A DNA stretch of 64,000 nt, taken from the NCBI RefSeq assembly GCF_042466415.1, contig NZ_JAXHCH010000002.1, forward strand, positions 1,798,001 to 1,862,000. Direction: 5' to 3'. Each line of letters opens with the position of its first letter. Position 1 is the stretch's first letter. Below, in pieces: positions 1 through 8,576 of the stretch. The position numbers and the translations under genes are program-made. This stretch comes from Albirhodobacter sp042466415. GTDB taxonomy: Bacteria; Pseudomonadota; Alphaproteobacteria; Rhodobacterales; Rhodobacteraceae. Under the pieces are notes generated by a model. It was not told the origin of the DNA and made no database searches. It saw nothing but the letters and a program-made list of their open reading frames with translations.

Positions 1-208
1 CGAGCATTTTTTGCGGCGTGTCGGCAATCGGGAAAAGGGCCTTTGTGGCCTTATTCACACCGACATCTGTCGACTGCGCCGACAGCGCTACGGCGACGAC
101 CAATGTGTAGGCATTGATGTGATCGAGCTCGCCTTTGGGGTGCGGCTCACCCGCTTGAAAGCGCGTGAAAATCTCTTTCATCGTTAGGTAGTCAAGCTGT
201 TTTGCCAT
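1..208 (-). CDS. nth: Endonuclease III (N-terminal part, runs off the window)
   Basis: Reading leftward from an ATG at 208, the first 69 residues match the amino end of endonuclease III. This is the base-excision repair glycosylase/AP lyase that removes oxidised pyrimidines. The stretch VVAVALSAQSTDVGVNKAT (about residues 38-56) is the characteristic family segment, followed by the LFPIADTPQKML region. The helix-hairpin-helix, the catalytic Lys and Asp and the 4Fe-4S cysteines would lie beyond the left edge. The gene is divergent from the Hint-domain gene to its right. Identification is from sequence resemblance and is fairly secure; completeness cannot be judged. Confidence 0.88.
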   Translation of the reverse strand, partial: MAKQLDYLTMKEIFTRFQAGEPHPKGELDHINAYTLVVAVALSAQSTDVGVNKATKALFPIADTPQKML

Positions 209-418
209 ATCGCACCTCTGCACTTCACTCCCTAATGCCGTGCCGCGGAGCCTATCGCAAGTGTTCGACGAAAACTCTCACATACGGCAGCGAGCCGTTA
301 AAATCCGCATGATTTTGTCCGCCTCTCCTGACTCGGGATTAACAGTGTCTTGGGAAAACTGGCGCAATATTCCACGGGACCCTCGCCCGAAGTTATGTTG
401 TCACAGACAGGTCAAATT

Positions 419-1429
419 ATGGATCAAGGATATTCTATAGATGCGTTGATCTATTGCCCTGCAACTGACACGTGGTCCTTGGTTGATGGCTTCGACCACG
501 ATCGGATGATGTGGCTCATCGAGACGGCGGAAGATACGCCTGAGCTTGCCGCGCAAGCCCTCCCCATTGACTATCAAGAGCCGACAACGCGTGAGGCCGC
601 GACGGGGGCCTTGCCGCTTGCCCGACTGAAGGATCCCGCCGGTAGAATTCGCGCAACGGGGACGCTGTCTGCCGACCGGCCACTGATCCTGCGGGCGGAG
701 GCTGGAGATGCCATCCGCATCGATTCCTTCGAGATCGACGGCTCGCTTGCACTTTATGTGGCATCGGCGCGTCTGACCCCCAAAGAGCGCTATCGCGCCC
801 ATCATCAATCCCCTGCGAGGCGGCATCTCACGGCCCCGCAAGGAAGCTTCGATCAGGGGTTTCTTGCGTCGGGGACGATGATCGCAACGAAAGAAGGCCC
901 CCAGCCGGTCGATTGGCTCCGCGAAGGAGACATGGTGTTAACGCGGGACAATGGTTACCAACCGGTGGTCCATATCGCGCAAACAACATGCGGGCCCGAT
1001 CGCGACGCGGAGCTGGTAACGCTTGAGGCTGACGCATTCGGGCCGAATCAACCAAGCCATGATCTGACACTGACCCCCGCCGCGCAAATTCTATTGGCGG
1101 CCCCCCTCCTCGATCTCTGGTTTGGAGAAACAGAAATGCTCGCCCGAATCGAAGATTTCGCGCGCGATGCGACTCCCTTCCCCCCGCTGGCGAACACGGT
1201 TCTCTGGTCGATCGTGCTCCCGAGGCCCGAGATCATTCTCGCCGAGGATATCTGGCTGGCCTCTGCGCTCGTCGCGCCCGAGTTCCTCGCTCTGCTGGAG
1301 CCCGAGGCCGCAGCGTCTCTGGCGCCAGTTCTCCACCACCATGTCAGGGCCGCACGCGCCTGCCTTGCGGAATGGGAGACCGCAATGTTTGTCCGGCAAA
1401 CCCGAAAAAGCGCACGTGCCGCGGCATAG
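419..1429 (+). CDS. Hint-domain (Hint_2) protein
   Basis: The 336-residue protein has an uncharacterised amino half and a Hedgehog/intein-type (Hint_2) domain from about residue 151. That domain is marked by SGTMIATKEGPQPVDWL, then REGDMVLTRDNGYQPVV. Such domains are common in Rhodobacteraceae proteins of unknown function. The cysteine that normally opens the fold is absent: the segment reads GFLASGT where CFxxGT is usual. Self-splicing is therefore unlikely. I chose the ATG at 419 because an ACAGG ribosome-binding site lies about seven bases upstream; an in-frame ATG at 395 and a TTG at 350 are possible alternatives. No signal peptide is apparent. Confidence 0.75.
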   Translation: MDQGYSIDALIYCPATDTWSLVDGFDHDRMMWLIETAEDTPELAAQALPIDYQEPTTREAATGALPLARLKDPAGRIRATGTLSADRPLILRAEAGDAIRIDSFEIDGSLALYVASARLTPKERYRAHHQSPARRHLTAPQGSFDQGFLASGTMIATKEGPQPVDWLREGDMVLTRDNGYQPVVHIAQTTCGPDRDAELVTLEADAFGPNQPSHDLTLTPAAQILLAAPLLDLWFGETEMLARIEDFARDATPFPPLANTVLWSIVLPRPEIILAEDIWLASALVAPEFLALLEPEAAASLAPVLHHHVRAARACLAEWETAMFVRQTRKSARAAA

Positions 1430-1529
1430 ACAGTTACCGAACGCGATCCGCAGTCCGAGGATTACGCAGGATTCAGGTCGCGCAACATCGGGCGCGAGGC
1501 TAACCTGATCCAAAGCGCGAGGATTGGAT

Positions 1530-2504
1530 ATGGCAGATAAGAGCGGCGTGGAGCTGGAGCGGTTTCCGAGCCCCGATGACACAGGCGAGACAACCCTTTC
1601 GCGCAGCGCCTGCGACGATCAGGCGTCAACGGCATACCATTACCGGCTGATCGCCCGTGCTCTTGACCGGATGGATCAACCCAACGCCCATTCCCTTTCG
1701 CTTGACGAACTCTCAGCCGATTGCGGCCTCTCCCCTGCGCATTTTCAGCGCGTCTTTTCCGCTTGGGCAGGGATCTCGCCGAAGCGATATCAACAAGCGT
1801 TGCTCATGGCGCGCGCCCGCCCCGCCTTGGCATCGGGTGCCCCGCTTCTCACCATCGCGGACGATCTCGGCCTCTCGGGTCCCTCCCGTCTTCATGATCT
1901 CACGATCCGCTGGGAGGCCATGACACCGGGCGAATTTGCGGCGGGCGGCACCACGGAGATCCGCTATGGCGCGTTTGACACCCCGTTGGGACGCATGGTC
2001 GGCGCGGCAACCACGCGGGGCCTGTGCGGTTTGGGCTTTGTCGAAACCACCGATACCGCCGCCCGCGATGACCTCGCCCGAAGATGGCCCGCCAGCCGAT
2101 TGATCGAAGACCCTACCCCAATTCAACCGTTGATCGATGCGGCGTTCGGCCAAGACGATTGCGGCGCGTCACCCGATATCCAAACGCCAGAAATTCGGCT
2201 AGCACCGATCGGCGGCCCCTTCCAAATCAAGGTTTGGGAGGCGTTACTGCAACTGCGCGACGGAGAAACAACCACCTATTCTAGCCTAGCCGCCCAAATC
2301 GACGCGCCCCAAGCGGCGCGCGCAGTCGGCAATGCAGTCGGCGCGAACCCGCTTGCGGTCCTCATCCCGTGCCACAGGGTCCTGCGCAAGTCGGGGGCTT
2401 TGGGTGGGTATCACTGGGGATTGCCGCGAAAAGAGCGCCTCTTAGCGCTCGAGTTCGCTCGCCGAGAAGTGATGCGCGGAAACTCGCCAACATCGCATCT
2501 GTGA
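1530..2504 (+). CDS. Ada-like AraC/methylated-DNA cysteine methyltransferase
   Basis: A 324-residue protein combining an AraC-type helix-turn-helix region (about residues 50-140) with a C-terminal O6-alkylguanine-DNA alkyltransferase domain. The alkyl-acceptor motif PCHRV is present with Cys at about residue 281, followed by GALGGYHWG. It directly repairs O6-alkylguanine by self-alkylation and may also activate transcription. The amino-terminal zinc/phosphotriester domain of E. coli Ada, with its Cys cluster, is missing, so the classical methylation switch should not operate. The start is the ATG at 1530, preceded by AGGA at 1520-1523; a TTG two codons earlier is less likely. Confidence 0.88.
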   Translation: MADKSGVELERFPSPDDTGETTLSRSACDDQASTAYHYRLIARALDRMDQPNAHSLSLDELSADCGLSPAHFQRVFSAWAGISPKRYQQALLMARARPALASGAPLLTIADDLGLSGPSRLHDLTIRWEAMTPGEFAAGGTTEIRYGAFDTPLGRMVGAATTRGLCGLGFVETTDTAARDDLARRWPASRLIEDPTPIQPLIDAAFGQDDCGASPDIQTPEIRLAPIGGPFQIKVWEALLQLRDGETTTYSSLAAQIDAPQAARAVGNAVGANPLAVLIPCHRVLRKSGALGGYHWGLPRKERLLALEFARREVMRGNSPTSHL

Positions 2505-2577
2505 TAGTCCTCTCATGGGGAGATTTGATATAAGGGCCGCGATCCCCGAGCAGACGGGGTATGAAAAGAGGCCGAAT

Positions 2578-3258
2578 ATGACCCAAACAACTTCCCTAAG
2601 CGCCATGCGCTCCAAGATCATCTCCCGCAAAATGGGCATCGCCCTCACTGGACTGCTCGCAATGACCGCTTGCGCCGACCAAAGTGGCGAATATAGCAAC
2701 GCGCAGCGTGCGGCGATCACCGGCGCCCTCATCGGTGGCGTTGCAGCAGGCACACGCAGCGGCGACGAGCGGCTCGAGAAGGCAGCGGCAGGCGCGATCG
2801 TCGGTGGCTTGATTGGCGGCGCGATCGGCAGCCAGCTCGACAAGCAAGCAGCCGAGCTTGAGCGTGACCTCGGCACCAACGGCGTCTCAATCGTCAATAC
2901 AGGCAGCGAGCTCGTCGTCACCATGCCGCAAGACGTCTTGTTCGCAACCGATAGCTCAACGCTTCGCGCCGATTTGCAGCAAGATCTCTACACGCTCGCA
3001 GGGTCGCTCAACCGCTATCCGGACACCACCGTTAACGTTGTCGGCCATACTGACAATACCGGTGATGCGAACTACAACCAAAACCTCAGCCAAGCACGCG
3101 CCAACTCGGTGGCTTCGGTGCTGATCGGCGCCGGTGTCCCGCGCGCTCGGATCAACGCCTATGGGCGCGGCGAAGATGCACCGATTGCATCGAACCTCTC
3201 GGCAGAAGGACGCGCCCAAAACCGTCGCGTCGAGTTCGTGATCCGTCCGAACAGCTAA
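2578..3258 (+). CDS. OmpA-family lipoprotein with glycine zipper
   Basis: A 226-residue exported protein. The amino end carries a basic then hydrophobic signal ending in the lipobox-like LLAMTAC with Cys32, so it is probably a lipoprotein. Residues about 45-85 form a glycine-zipper segment (GALIGGVAAG, GAIVGGLIGGAIG). The C-terminal 110 residues are an OmpA/MotB-like peptidoglycan-binding domain with VVGHTDNTGD and NQNLSQARA. It probably anchors the outer membrane to peptidoglycan. The ATG at 2578 follows an AGAGG site; an upstream ATG at 2515 would give an unnaturally long signal. A strong terminator follows directly, so the gene is likely a single transcription unit. Confidence 0.9.
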   Translation: MTQTTSLSAMRSKIISRKMGIALTGLLAMTACADQSGEYSNAQRAAITGALIGGVAAGTRSGDERLEKAAAGAIVGGLIGGAIGSQLDKQAAELERDLGTNGVSIVNTGSELVVTMPQDVLFATDSSTLRADLQQDLYTLAGSLNRYPDTTVNVVGHTDNTGDANYNQNLSQARANSVASVLIGAGVPRARINAYGRGEDAPIASNLSAEGRAQNRRVEFVIRPNS

Positions 3259-3283
3259 TCTGTCTTTCCCCACCCGAAGAGAA

Positions 3284-3310
3284 GGCCGGACGAATTGTCC
3301 GGCCTTTTTC
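3284..3310 (+). terminator. Rho-independent terminator after the OmpA lipoprotein gene
   Basis: Perfect 8-bp stem GGCCGGAC/GTCCGGCC with a five-base GAATT loop, followed by TTTTT at 3305-3309. It lies 25 bases past the stop codon. Confidence 0.93.
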
Positions 3311-3359
3311 ATTGCTCCTTCCGCAAAGTGGTCCTAAATTCTGACCAACGGGAGGGGCC

Positions 3360-4130
3360 ATGCCATTTCAAAAAGTTGAATCGGAGAAGCTTTCGATGGC
3401 TGTCGTGCGCCAGATCGAAGGGCTTATTTTGCAAGGTGTCCTGCGCCCGGGCGAGCGACTGCCTGCGGAACGCGAGCTTTCGGAAAGGCTCGGTGTCTCG
3501 CGTCCAAGTCTCCGTGAAGCGATCGCGGAGCTGCAAGAAGCGGGGCTACTCGCCGCGCGTGCAGGGGCGGGCATCTATGTGGCGGATGTCTTAGGATCGG
3601 CATTCTCACCAGCCCTGATCCGTCTCTTCGCCGCGCATTCGGAGGCGGTCGCGGATTACCTCTCCTTCCGGCGAGATCTTGAGGGTCTTGCCGCTGAGCG
3701 CGCGGCGTCTTTGGCGTCCGAGACTGACCTCGCCGTGATCCAGGCGATTTTGGATAAGATGGAACTCGCACATTCGAAGCGAAACCCCTCGGAAGAAGCC
3801 ACGCTCGATGCCGAATTTCACATGGCGATTATTGAGGCCAGTCACAACGTTATTATGTTGCATATGATGCGGGCGATGTTTGATCTGCTGCGCGAAGGGG
3901 TGTTCTACAACCGCGCGATCATGTTCCGCTCGCGCTCGACGCGCGATATTTTATTGGAACAGCACCGTGCGATTAACGCGGGCCTGCAAGCGCGTGATCC
4001 AAAGGCTGCCCGGCTCGCCGTGGAGGCGCATCTCAATTTTGTCGATCAAGCGCAAGCCGAACAAAGCAAATCCGAGCGGCACGAAGCCGTTGCGCGGTTG
4101 CGGTTACGGCAAGAAACTGAGCGCGGGTAG
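3360..4130 (+). CDS. GntR-family (FadR/PdhR subfamily) transcriptional regulator
   Basis: A 256-residue regulator with an amino-terminal winged helix-turn-helix (RLPAERELSERLGVSRPSLR at about residues 35-54) and an all-helical FCD effector domain in the C-terminal two thirds. FadR-subfamily members usually sense organic acids such as pyruvate, lactate, glycolate or acyl-CoA. The ATG at 3360 has a strong GGGAGGGG site. The gene is monocistronic, convergent with the ATP synthase operon. Its effector cannot be read from the sequence. Because the window is dominated by central carbon genes, it is one candidate for binding the GTGATCAC pairs near sdhC and sucC, but nothing here proves that. Confidence 0.9.
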   Translation: MPFQKVESEKLSMAVVRQIEGLILQGVLRPGERLPAERELSERLGVSRPSLREAIAELQEAGLLAARAGAGIYVADVLGSAFSPALIRLFAAHSEAVADYLSFRRDLEGLAAERAASLASETDLAVIQAILDKMELAHSKRNPSEEATLDAEFHMAIIEASHNVIMLHMMRAMFDLLREGVFYNRAIMFRSRSTRDILLEQHRAINAGLQARDPKAARLAVEAHLNFVDQAQAEQSKSERHEAVARLRLRQETERG

Positions 4131-4157
4131 GTAAAGGCCCCTCCCCCAGATATAGAT

Positions 4158-4181
4158 AAACCCGCGCCGAAGCGCGGGTTT
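4158..4181. terminator. Bidirectional terminator between the GntR gene and atpF
   Basis: A perfect 10-bp stem AAACCCGCGC/GCGCGGGTTT with a CGAA tetraloop separates two convergent genes. A-rich and T-rich arms flank it, so it can work on both strands. Confidence 0.88.
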
Positions 4182-4205
4182 ATTCCGAGACACTACGATC
4201 AACGT

Positions 4206-4766
4206 TTAGTGGAAACGTGTTTCCACATCAGCAATCGCAGCGTCAATCAAAGCTGACTTGTCGGAAGCGCTCGTTTGCTTCGCCAAGATTTCGCTCGCGG
4301 CGGCGATTGCCACCGAAACAGCCGAATTCCGAACTTCGCGCAGCGCGCCTGCTTCTGCAGAGGCAATTTGCTCCTCAGCAGATTTCAGACGCCGTGCGAT
4401 CGATGCTTGGAGGTCAAGCTTAGCTTGCTCCGCAGCTGCTTGCGCGTCGCGCTTCGCAGAGACAACGATCTCATCGGCCAAAGCCTGCACTTCGCGCTGT
4501 TTGCGCTCGTACTGGGCGAGGATCGTTTGAGCTTCTTCGCGCAAAGCTTTCGCCTCGTTCAGATCCGCTTGGATCCCCGCAGCGCGTTTATCCAAAAGCC
4601 CGCCGATAAGAGCAGGAACTTTGTAATAAACGAGAACGCCAACGAAGATCAGGAAGGCGATCAGCACCACGAAGTCGGTGTTGCGAAGCGAGAAGAACGG
4701 GCCCGATGCAGCAAGAGCAGGCGAGGCGCCCGCAACGGTGAGGAGAGCGATCAGTTTTTTCATCAT
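4206..4766 (-). CDS. atpF: ATP synthase F0 subunit b
   Basis: A 186-residue b subunit of the peripheral stalk. A hydrophobic amino stretch and a membrane segment (FVVLIAFLIFVGVLVYYKV, about residues 32-50) precede a long, charged, Ala/Glu/Lys-rich coiled coil that reaches the F1 head. It is the last gene of the F0 operon, one base after the b' gene. The first of two adjacent ATGs (4766) is taken as the start, with AGGGTGAG just before it. Rhodobacteraceae use a b/b' heterodimer, which fits two distinct stalk genes here. F1 genes are not in the window, consistent with split atp operons in this group. Confidence 0.95.
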   Translation of the reverse strand: MMKKLIALLTVAGASPALAASGPFFSLRNTDFVVLIAFLIFVGVLVYYKVPALIGGLLDKRAAGIQADLNEAKALREEAQTILAQYERKQREVQALADEIVVSAKRDAQAAAEQAKLDLQASIARRLKSAEEQIASAEAGALREVRNSAVSVAIAAASEILAKQTSASDKSALIDAAIADVETRFH

Positions 4767-4767
4767 C

Positions 4768-5343
4768 TCACCCTTTCAACCGTGCCGAAACAGCCGCCGC
4801 GAGGGTTGCTGCATCTGCTTTGCCGCCCAAAACCGCGACCAGCTCCGCTGCCGTGTCCTTGGCGACGACTTCCACCGCCTCCGCAGCACCAGCGCGGATC
4901 TCGTCAATCCGGCTTTCCGATTCCGCAGTGCGGGCTGCAATTTCTGCATCCGCTTTAGCAATGGCAAGGTCCAGATCCTTTTGGATCTCGGCCTTGGCCT
5001 TACCTACGATCTCTTGAGCTTGCGAACGCGCATCGGTAAGTGCCTTTTCATAGGCAACTTCAGCGGCTTTCGCTTTTGCTTTCAACTCGTCAGCGGCGTT
5101 AAGATCGCCAACGATGGTGCTTTGACGATCCGCCAAGACCGCACCAATGCGCGGCAGAGCGATGCGCGAAAGCACCCAGTAGATGACGACGAGGCTGACG
5201 AGAAGCCAGAAAATCTGGTTTCCGAAAGTCGTGACATCAAGTTGCGGCATGCCGGCGGATTGTGCTGCGTGGTCTGCAGCGGGTGCTGCTCCGTGCGCCG
5301 CGTTAGCCGCCAATGTGGCCGCGTCATGCGTTTCGTTTGCCAT
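4768..5343 (-). CDS. atpX: ATP synthase F0 subunit b'
   Basis: A 191-residue second stalk subunit. After an Ala/His-rich amino segment comes a single membrane helix (FWLLVSLVVIYWVLSRIAL), then a long coiled coil rich in Ala, Lys and Glu. It pairs with subunit b to hold the F1 head static. The start is the ATG at 5343 (MANETHD), preceded by AGGGGGA; the open frame extends 18 codons further upstream without family resemblance. It lies between atpE and atpF. Some annotations call it atpF' or atpG. Confidence 0.94.
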   Translation of the reverse strand: MANETHDAATLAANAAHGAAPAADHAAQSAGMPQLDVTTFGNQIFWLLVSLVVIYWVLSRIALPRIGAVLADRQSTIVGDLNAADELKAKAKAAEVAYEKALTDARSQAQEIVGKAKAEIQKDLDLAIAKADAEIAARTAESESRIDEIRAGAAEAVEVVAKDTAAELVAVLGGKADAATLAAAVSARLKG

Positions 5344-5423
5344 GTCGTCCCCCTGGACCCTTACAGTTGACCGGATGGGCACGCGGCACGTGCCCATCCG
5401 ACATTAAGGATGCAAAGTAAGGA

Positions 5424-5657
5424 TCAGACTGCGAACAAGAGAAGCAGAGCGACGAGGAACGAGAAGATCCCCAGTGCTTCTGCGAATGCCATGCCGATGA
5501 ACAGCGTAGCGGTCTGGCCAGCTGCTGCCGACGGGTTACGCAATGCGCCGTTCAGGAAGTTCCCTGCAACGTTGCTCACGCCGATTGCTGCACCAGCCAT
5601 GCCGAAGCAAGCGAGGCCTGCGCCGAGGTATTGACCGAATTCTGCGATGCCTTCCAT
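5424..5657 (-). CDS. atpE: ATP synthase F0 subunit c
   Basis: A 77-residue proteolipid made of two membrane helices joined by a polar loop (LRNPSAA). The proton-binding carboxylate is Glu60 in the second helix (FIGMAFAEALG). Copies of this subunit form the rotating ring of F0. The length is normal for alphaproteobacteria. AGGAG lies upstream of the ATG at 5657. Confidence 0.97.
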   Translation of the reverse strand: MEGIAEFGQYLGAGLACFGMAGAAIGVSNVAGNFLNGALRNPSAAAGQTATLFIGMAFAEALGIFSFLVALLLLFAV

Positions 5658-5708
5658 GGGGTAGTCTCCTTGAGGATTAGAAAGGTTGGAATTGAAAACC
5701 TGCTTCGA

Positions 5709-6476
5709 TTAGTGCGCTGGGTGCAGCGCGTCTTTGAGGTAGAGGCAGGTCAGGATCGTGAACACGTAGGCCTGGATGAGAGCCACAAGGATCTCGAGAC
5801 CATACATTGCGGTGATTGCAAGGATCGACAGCGGCGTCACCAGCACACCGATCCACGACATGAGGACCAGCGGCGCGAAGGCTGCGAACACTTTGATAAC
5901 GGCGTGGCCAGCCAAGACGTTACCTGCAAGACGAATGGAATGGCTGACAGGACGTACGAAGTAAGAGATCACTTCGATCACTGCCAGAACAGGGCGCAGC
6001 GCGAGCGGCGCGGACGAAGGCCAGAACAGGCCGAGGAAGCCGAAGCCGTGCTTTACGAAGCCGACAACGGTCACCGTTACGAAGACCAACAACGCGAGCA
6101 CTGCGGTGACCGCAATGTGCGACGTAGTCGAGAAGGACATAGGGATCAGGCCGAGGAAGTTCGACACTGCGATGAAGATAAAGAGCGTGAAGATGTAAGG
6201 GAAGAACTTCAACGCATCTTTGCCGGCCACATCTTCGACCATTTTATGGACGAACCCATAGGTCAGCTCTGCAATGGACTGAATGCGGCTTGGGATCGTC
6301 GCGCGCCCGCGGGTGCCGGTAACGAAGAACAACACAACGGTCAGAAGCGCAAGCGCCATCCACAGTGTTGCGTTTGTCGGGGTATACCAAGCGATCGGGC
6401 CATCGCCAAACAACGGATGGATCTGAAACTGATCCATCGGGTGGAATACCAATCCAGTGTGTTGTTCGTCCGCCAC
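5709..6476 (-). CDS. atpB: ATP synthase F0 subunit a
   Basis: A 255-residue membrane protein with about five helices that forms the proton half-channels against the c ring. The essential arginine is Arg182 in SHSIRLAGNVLAGH. The amino segment HPMDQFQIHPLF is typical of the alphaproteobacterial family. It follows atpI by two bases and precedes atpE. Confidence 0.97.
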   Translation of the reverse strand: MADEQHTGLVFHPMDQFQIHPLFGDGPIAWYTPTNATLWMALALLTVVLFFVTGTRGRATIPSRIQSIAELTYGFVHKMVEDVAGKDALKFFPYIFTLFIFIAVSNFLGLIPMSFSTTSHIAVTAVLALLVFVTVTVVGFVKHGFGFLGLFWPSSAPLALRPVLAVIEVISYFVRPVSHSIRLAGNVLAGHAVIKVFAAFAPLVLMSWIGVLVTPLSILAITAMYGLEILVALIQAYVFTILTCLYLKDALHPAH

Positions 6477-6478
6477 GT

Positions 6479-6820
6479 TTATTTCCCCTTTGCATCAGCG
6501 GCCGCGGCCGCTTCAGATTCTTTACCCATGTCTTGTGCCGTGCGGATCATCACCTTGATCCCCGCCACAAAGCCAAGAAGCGTGAATATCAGCATGAACC
6601 ACGGCAGGGTACCAAACAGCACATCCAACCCGTATCCGATGCCGAAACCGATCCCCAGCCCCGAAACCATCTCGACCACCATCCGCCACGCCATATCACC
6701 GCGCGATAGATCCTGATCGACGCGGGGCTTGGGAGCATGGGCACGCTTGACCTCATCCAACCGTTCCTCAAGCGCCTTCAGACGCTCCGGATCAGGCTGT
6801 TCAGAGGGGCTGTTGCTCAT
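6479..6820 (-). CDS. atpI: ATP synthase protein I
   Basis: A 113-residue small membrane protein with a charged amino half and two C-terminal membrane helices (MVSGLGIGFGIGYGLDVLF and FMLIFTLLGFVAGIKVM). AtpI proteins assist assembly of the c ring or cation supply and are the usual first gene of the F0 operon. The start is the ATG at 6820 with GGGGAAAG upstream; the open frame continues 19 codons further but without a better site. The promoter for the whole F0 operon should lie in the AT-rich stretch 6821-6960. Confidence 0.9.
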   Translation of the reverse strand: MSNSPSEQPDPERLKALEERLDEVKRAHAPKPRVDQDLSRGDMAWRMVVEMVSGLGIGFGIGYGLDVLFGTLPWFMLIFTLLGFVAGIKVMIRTAQDMGKESEAAAAADAKGK

Positions 6821-7047
6821 GATCTTTCCCCGCTCAAAACTTAACGGGTTGATAGACGTCACGGGGTTGTGAGTCAACGCCGGAAGTGGCGGATCGAGAT
6901 CAGCGCAACTAACTGATTATACGATATAATTTATAATTTCGAAAATCGGGGCCCTCGGCGATGAGTGCCAGAAGATGCTGAAAAACCCTTTATGTAATAT
7001 TCAACCAATCGGTTGACGTTTAACAAATCAGCCCCCATCACTAGCGC

Positions 7048-7380
7048 ATGCAGAACCCTTCGCTCGACAGTATCTTCGCCGCTCTTTCCGACCCGACCCG
7101 TCGGGCGATCCTGACGATGCTGCTGGAAGATGACATGGCGGTCACGGATGTGGCCGAACCGTTTGAGATGTCTCTCGCTGCGATTTCCAAGCATCTGACG
7201 ATCCTTGCCGATGCGAACCTGATTACCCAAGAGAAACGCGGTCGCGTAAAATGGTGCAAGCTCGACCCGAATGCGATGCGCCCTGCGACAACATGGATAC
7301 AGAGTTTCGGACAGTTCGAACCCGTCGACCTCGACGCGTTCGAGCGGTTTCTAGCCTCCGAACTCAAGCAGGAAGACTAG
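7048..7380 (+). CDS. ArsR-family transcriptional regulator
   Basis: A 110-residue winged-helix protein with the ArsR signature FAALSDPTRRAILTMLLE (residues 11-28) and recognition helix MSLAAISKHLTIL. The cysteine pair used for metal sensing in ArsR/SmtB is absent. It belongs instead to the subgroup often found beside SRPBCC-domain genes, although none is adjacent here. It is divergent from the F0 operon and convergent with the DUF1989 gene. The ATG at 7048 has only a weak ribosome-binding site. Confidence 0.85.
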   Translation: MQNPSLDSIFAALSDPTRRAILTMLLEDDMAVTDVAEPFEMSLAAISKHLTILADANLITQEKRGRVKWCKLDPNAMRPATTWIQSFGQFEPVDLDAFERFLASELKQED

Positions 7381-7395
7381 CCCCCTGCCCTGTCA

Positions 7396-8250
7396 TCAGA
7401 CTCCGTGCGACCGGTCATACCCGTTGCGACGTGGAGCCTCCCAGCCTTGCGGCACGGATGCGGGCTTGAACACTTCGACTAGCAGCGGATAGCACATCGC
7501 CGCATCTGAACTGTGCTCCGCGGAACAGTCTCCGCCCGGGCAGGCCGACAACGCGCCAAAGAGATCGATCTGCGCGAAGAATTCGAGATAGTCCCCCACG
7601 CGAACAGGGCTGGCTTTCATAAAATACTGCCCAGTGTCGCGCGTGAAGCCGGTGCACATGAAAACGTTGAGCACATCATGGACATAGGCTTCCGCTTCCC
7701 ACAGGCCCATGCCCCTTGCCTCCGCCAGCGCGCGAGTCAGATTGGAGTGGCAGCACTGATGGTATTGCCCGCCTTTAAGCAAGCTGTGCGTATAGGGATC
7801 GCAACGCGTTCCGATAACATCGTGCACCGCCCCGCCAAAGGAATCGAACCCGTACCAGTCAAGGGTGTCATCGGTGATCACCGCCATCGAGCGCAGTGTC
7901 GGGAAATTCGTCCAAAGCTGATCGCCCGTGCTCACATGCGTTCCGTGCAGGGCCCGGGTCTTACCCGAGTAGAACCGCTCGGTCAGGTCTTGCGACCAAA
8001 GGTTGAGATCCCCGACCTGAGGGCCCTCAACCGATGTAATCCGGAAAAAGCATCCCGCTGGCACGGAGAAACACGCCGCGTCGCGCGGGGGGACCAACAC
8101 CTCATCAACCTTTTCCCAACCCGCCCGCGCGGACCGTAATTGGTCGAGATTGGGCACAGGTAGCGTCTCATTAGGATAGCAAATCACCGGCGTGACCGCT
8201 TGGCGCGTTGCAGCATCGGACGGGGCGGGATGATGGGAGAAGATCTTCAT
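7396..8250 (-). CDS. DUF1989 (urea carboxylase-associated) family protein
   Basis: A 284-residue soluble protein of the DUF1989 family, which includes the urea carboxylase-associated proteins (guanidine/carboxyguanidine metabolism in some species). Recognisable segments include VEGPQVGDLNLWS and the Cys/His-rich HQCCHSNLTRAL and CPGGDCS, which could bind a metal. No urea carboxylase or uptake genes lie nearby, so the substrate is open. I prefer the ATG at 8250. An upstream in-frame GTG at 8298 falls inside the hairpin terminator of the preceding small gene. Confidence 0.8.
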   Translation of the reverse strand: MKIFSHHPAPSDAATRQAVTPVICYPNETLPVPNLDQLRSARAGWEKVDEVLVPPRDAACFSVPAGCFFRITSVEGPQVGDLNLWSQDLTERFYSGKTRALHGTHVSTGDQLWTNFPTLRSMAVITDDTLDWYGFDSFGGAVHDVIGTRCDPYTHSLLKGGQYHQCCHSNLTRALAEARGMGLWEAEAYVHDVLNVFMCTGFTRDTGQYFMKASPVRVGDYLEFFAQIDLFGALSACPGGDCSAEHSSDAAMCYPLLVEVFKPASVPQGWEAPRRNGYDRSHGV

Positions 8251-8280
8251 ACCCGCAGCATCGCAAGTTGAGAGAAAAAG

Positions 8281-8310
8281 AAAAGCCCCAGCTTTCACGC
8301 TAGGGCTTTT
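8281..8310 (-). terminator. Terminator of the small gene at 8340-8513
   Basis: Stem of 10 bp with one mismatch (AAAAGCCCCA against TAGGGCTTTT), followed on the minus strand by a T-rich run (CTTTTTC). Confidence 0.82.
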
Positions 8311-8339
8311 CCGTCAGTTTTTTGCCGATGCAGATGCAA

Positions 8340-8513
8340 TCAGGAGTCGTAGTAAGCAAACATTTGCTCGAGTGGGTTCAAATCCTGCGCAGCGGCATCG
8401 CGCGTGGAGGCCGCTTCCGGCTGCGGTTGATAATAAGCGCCTAGTAGCGCCTCAACAGCCTCGGCAGATTTGATTGCCGATGCCGCTTTGAGTTTTTGAT
8501 CATGCGCGGTCAT
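8340..8513 (-). CDS. Small protein of unknown function (57 residues)
   Basis: A short frame from the ATG at 8513 to a TGA at 8340, with an excellent GGAGGT ribosome-binding site four bases upstream and its own terminator downstream. It begins MTAHDQKLKAASAIKSAEAV, is rich in Ala and Glu, has no membrane segment, and ends LEQMFAYYDS. Codon use is like its neighbours. A palindrome-rich stretch sits 64-106 bases upstream of the start. I do not recognise the family; the signals around it argue for a real gene. Confidence 0.72.
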   Translation of the reverse strand: MTAHDQKLKAASAIKSAEAVEALLGAYYQPQPEAASTRDAAAQDLNPLEQMFAYYDS

Positions 8514-8576
8514 GGTGACCTCCGTTGAGATATGTGGTGTGTATCTGCCGCGCTTGATAATCGCTAACGCCGCAAT

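Noticed and set aside
5631..6716. A 361-codon open frame antisense to atpB
   Set aside because: Highly charged translation with no domain; atpB is certain on the other strand.
7874..7881. A further GTGATCAC copy
   Set aside because: Single copy inside the DUF1989 coding region, without AT-rich flanks or a partner at 21 bp; treated as chance.
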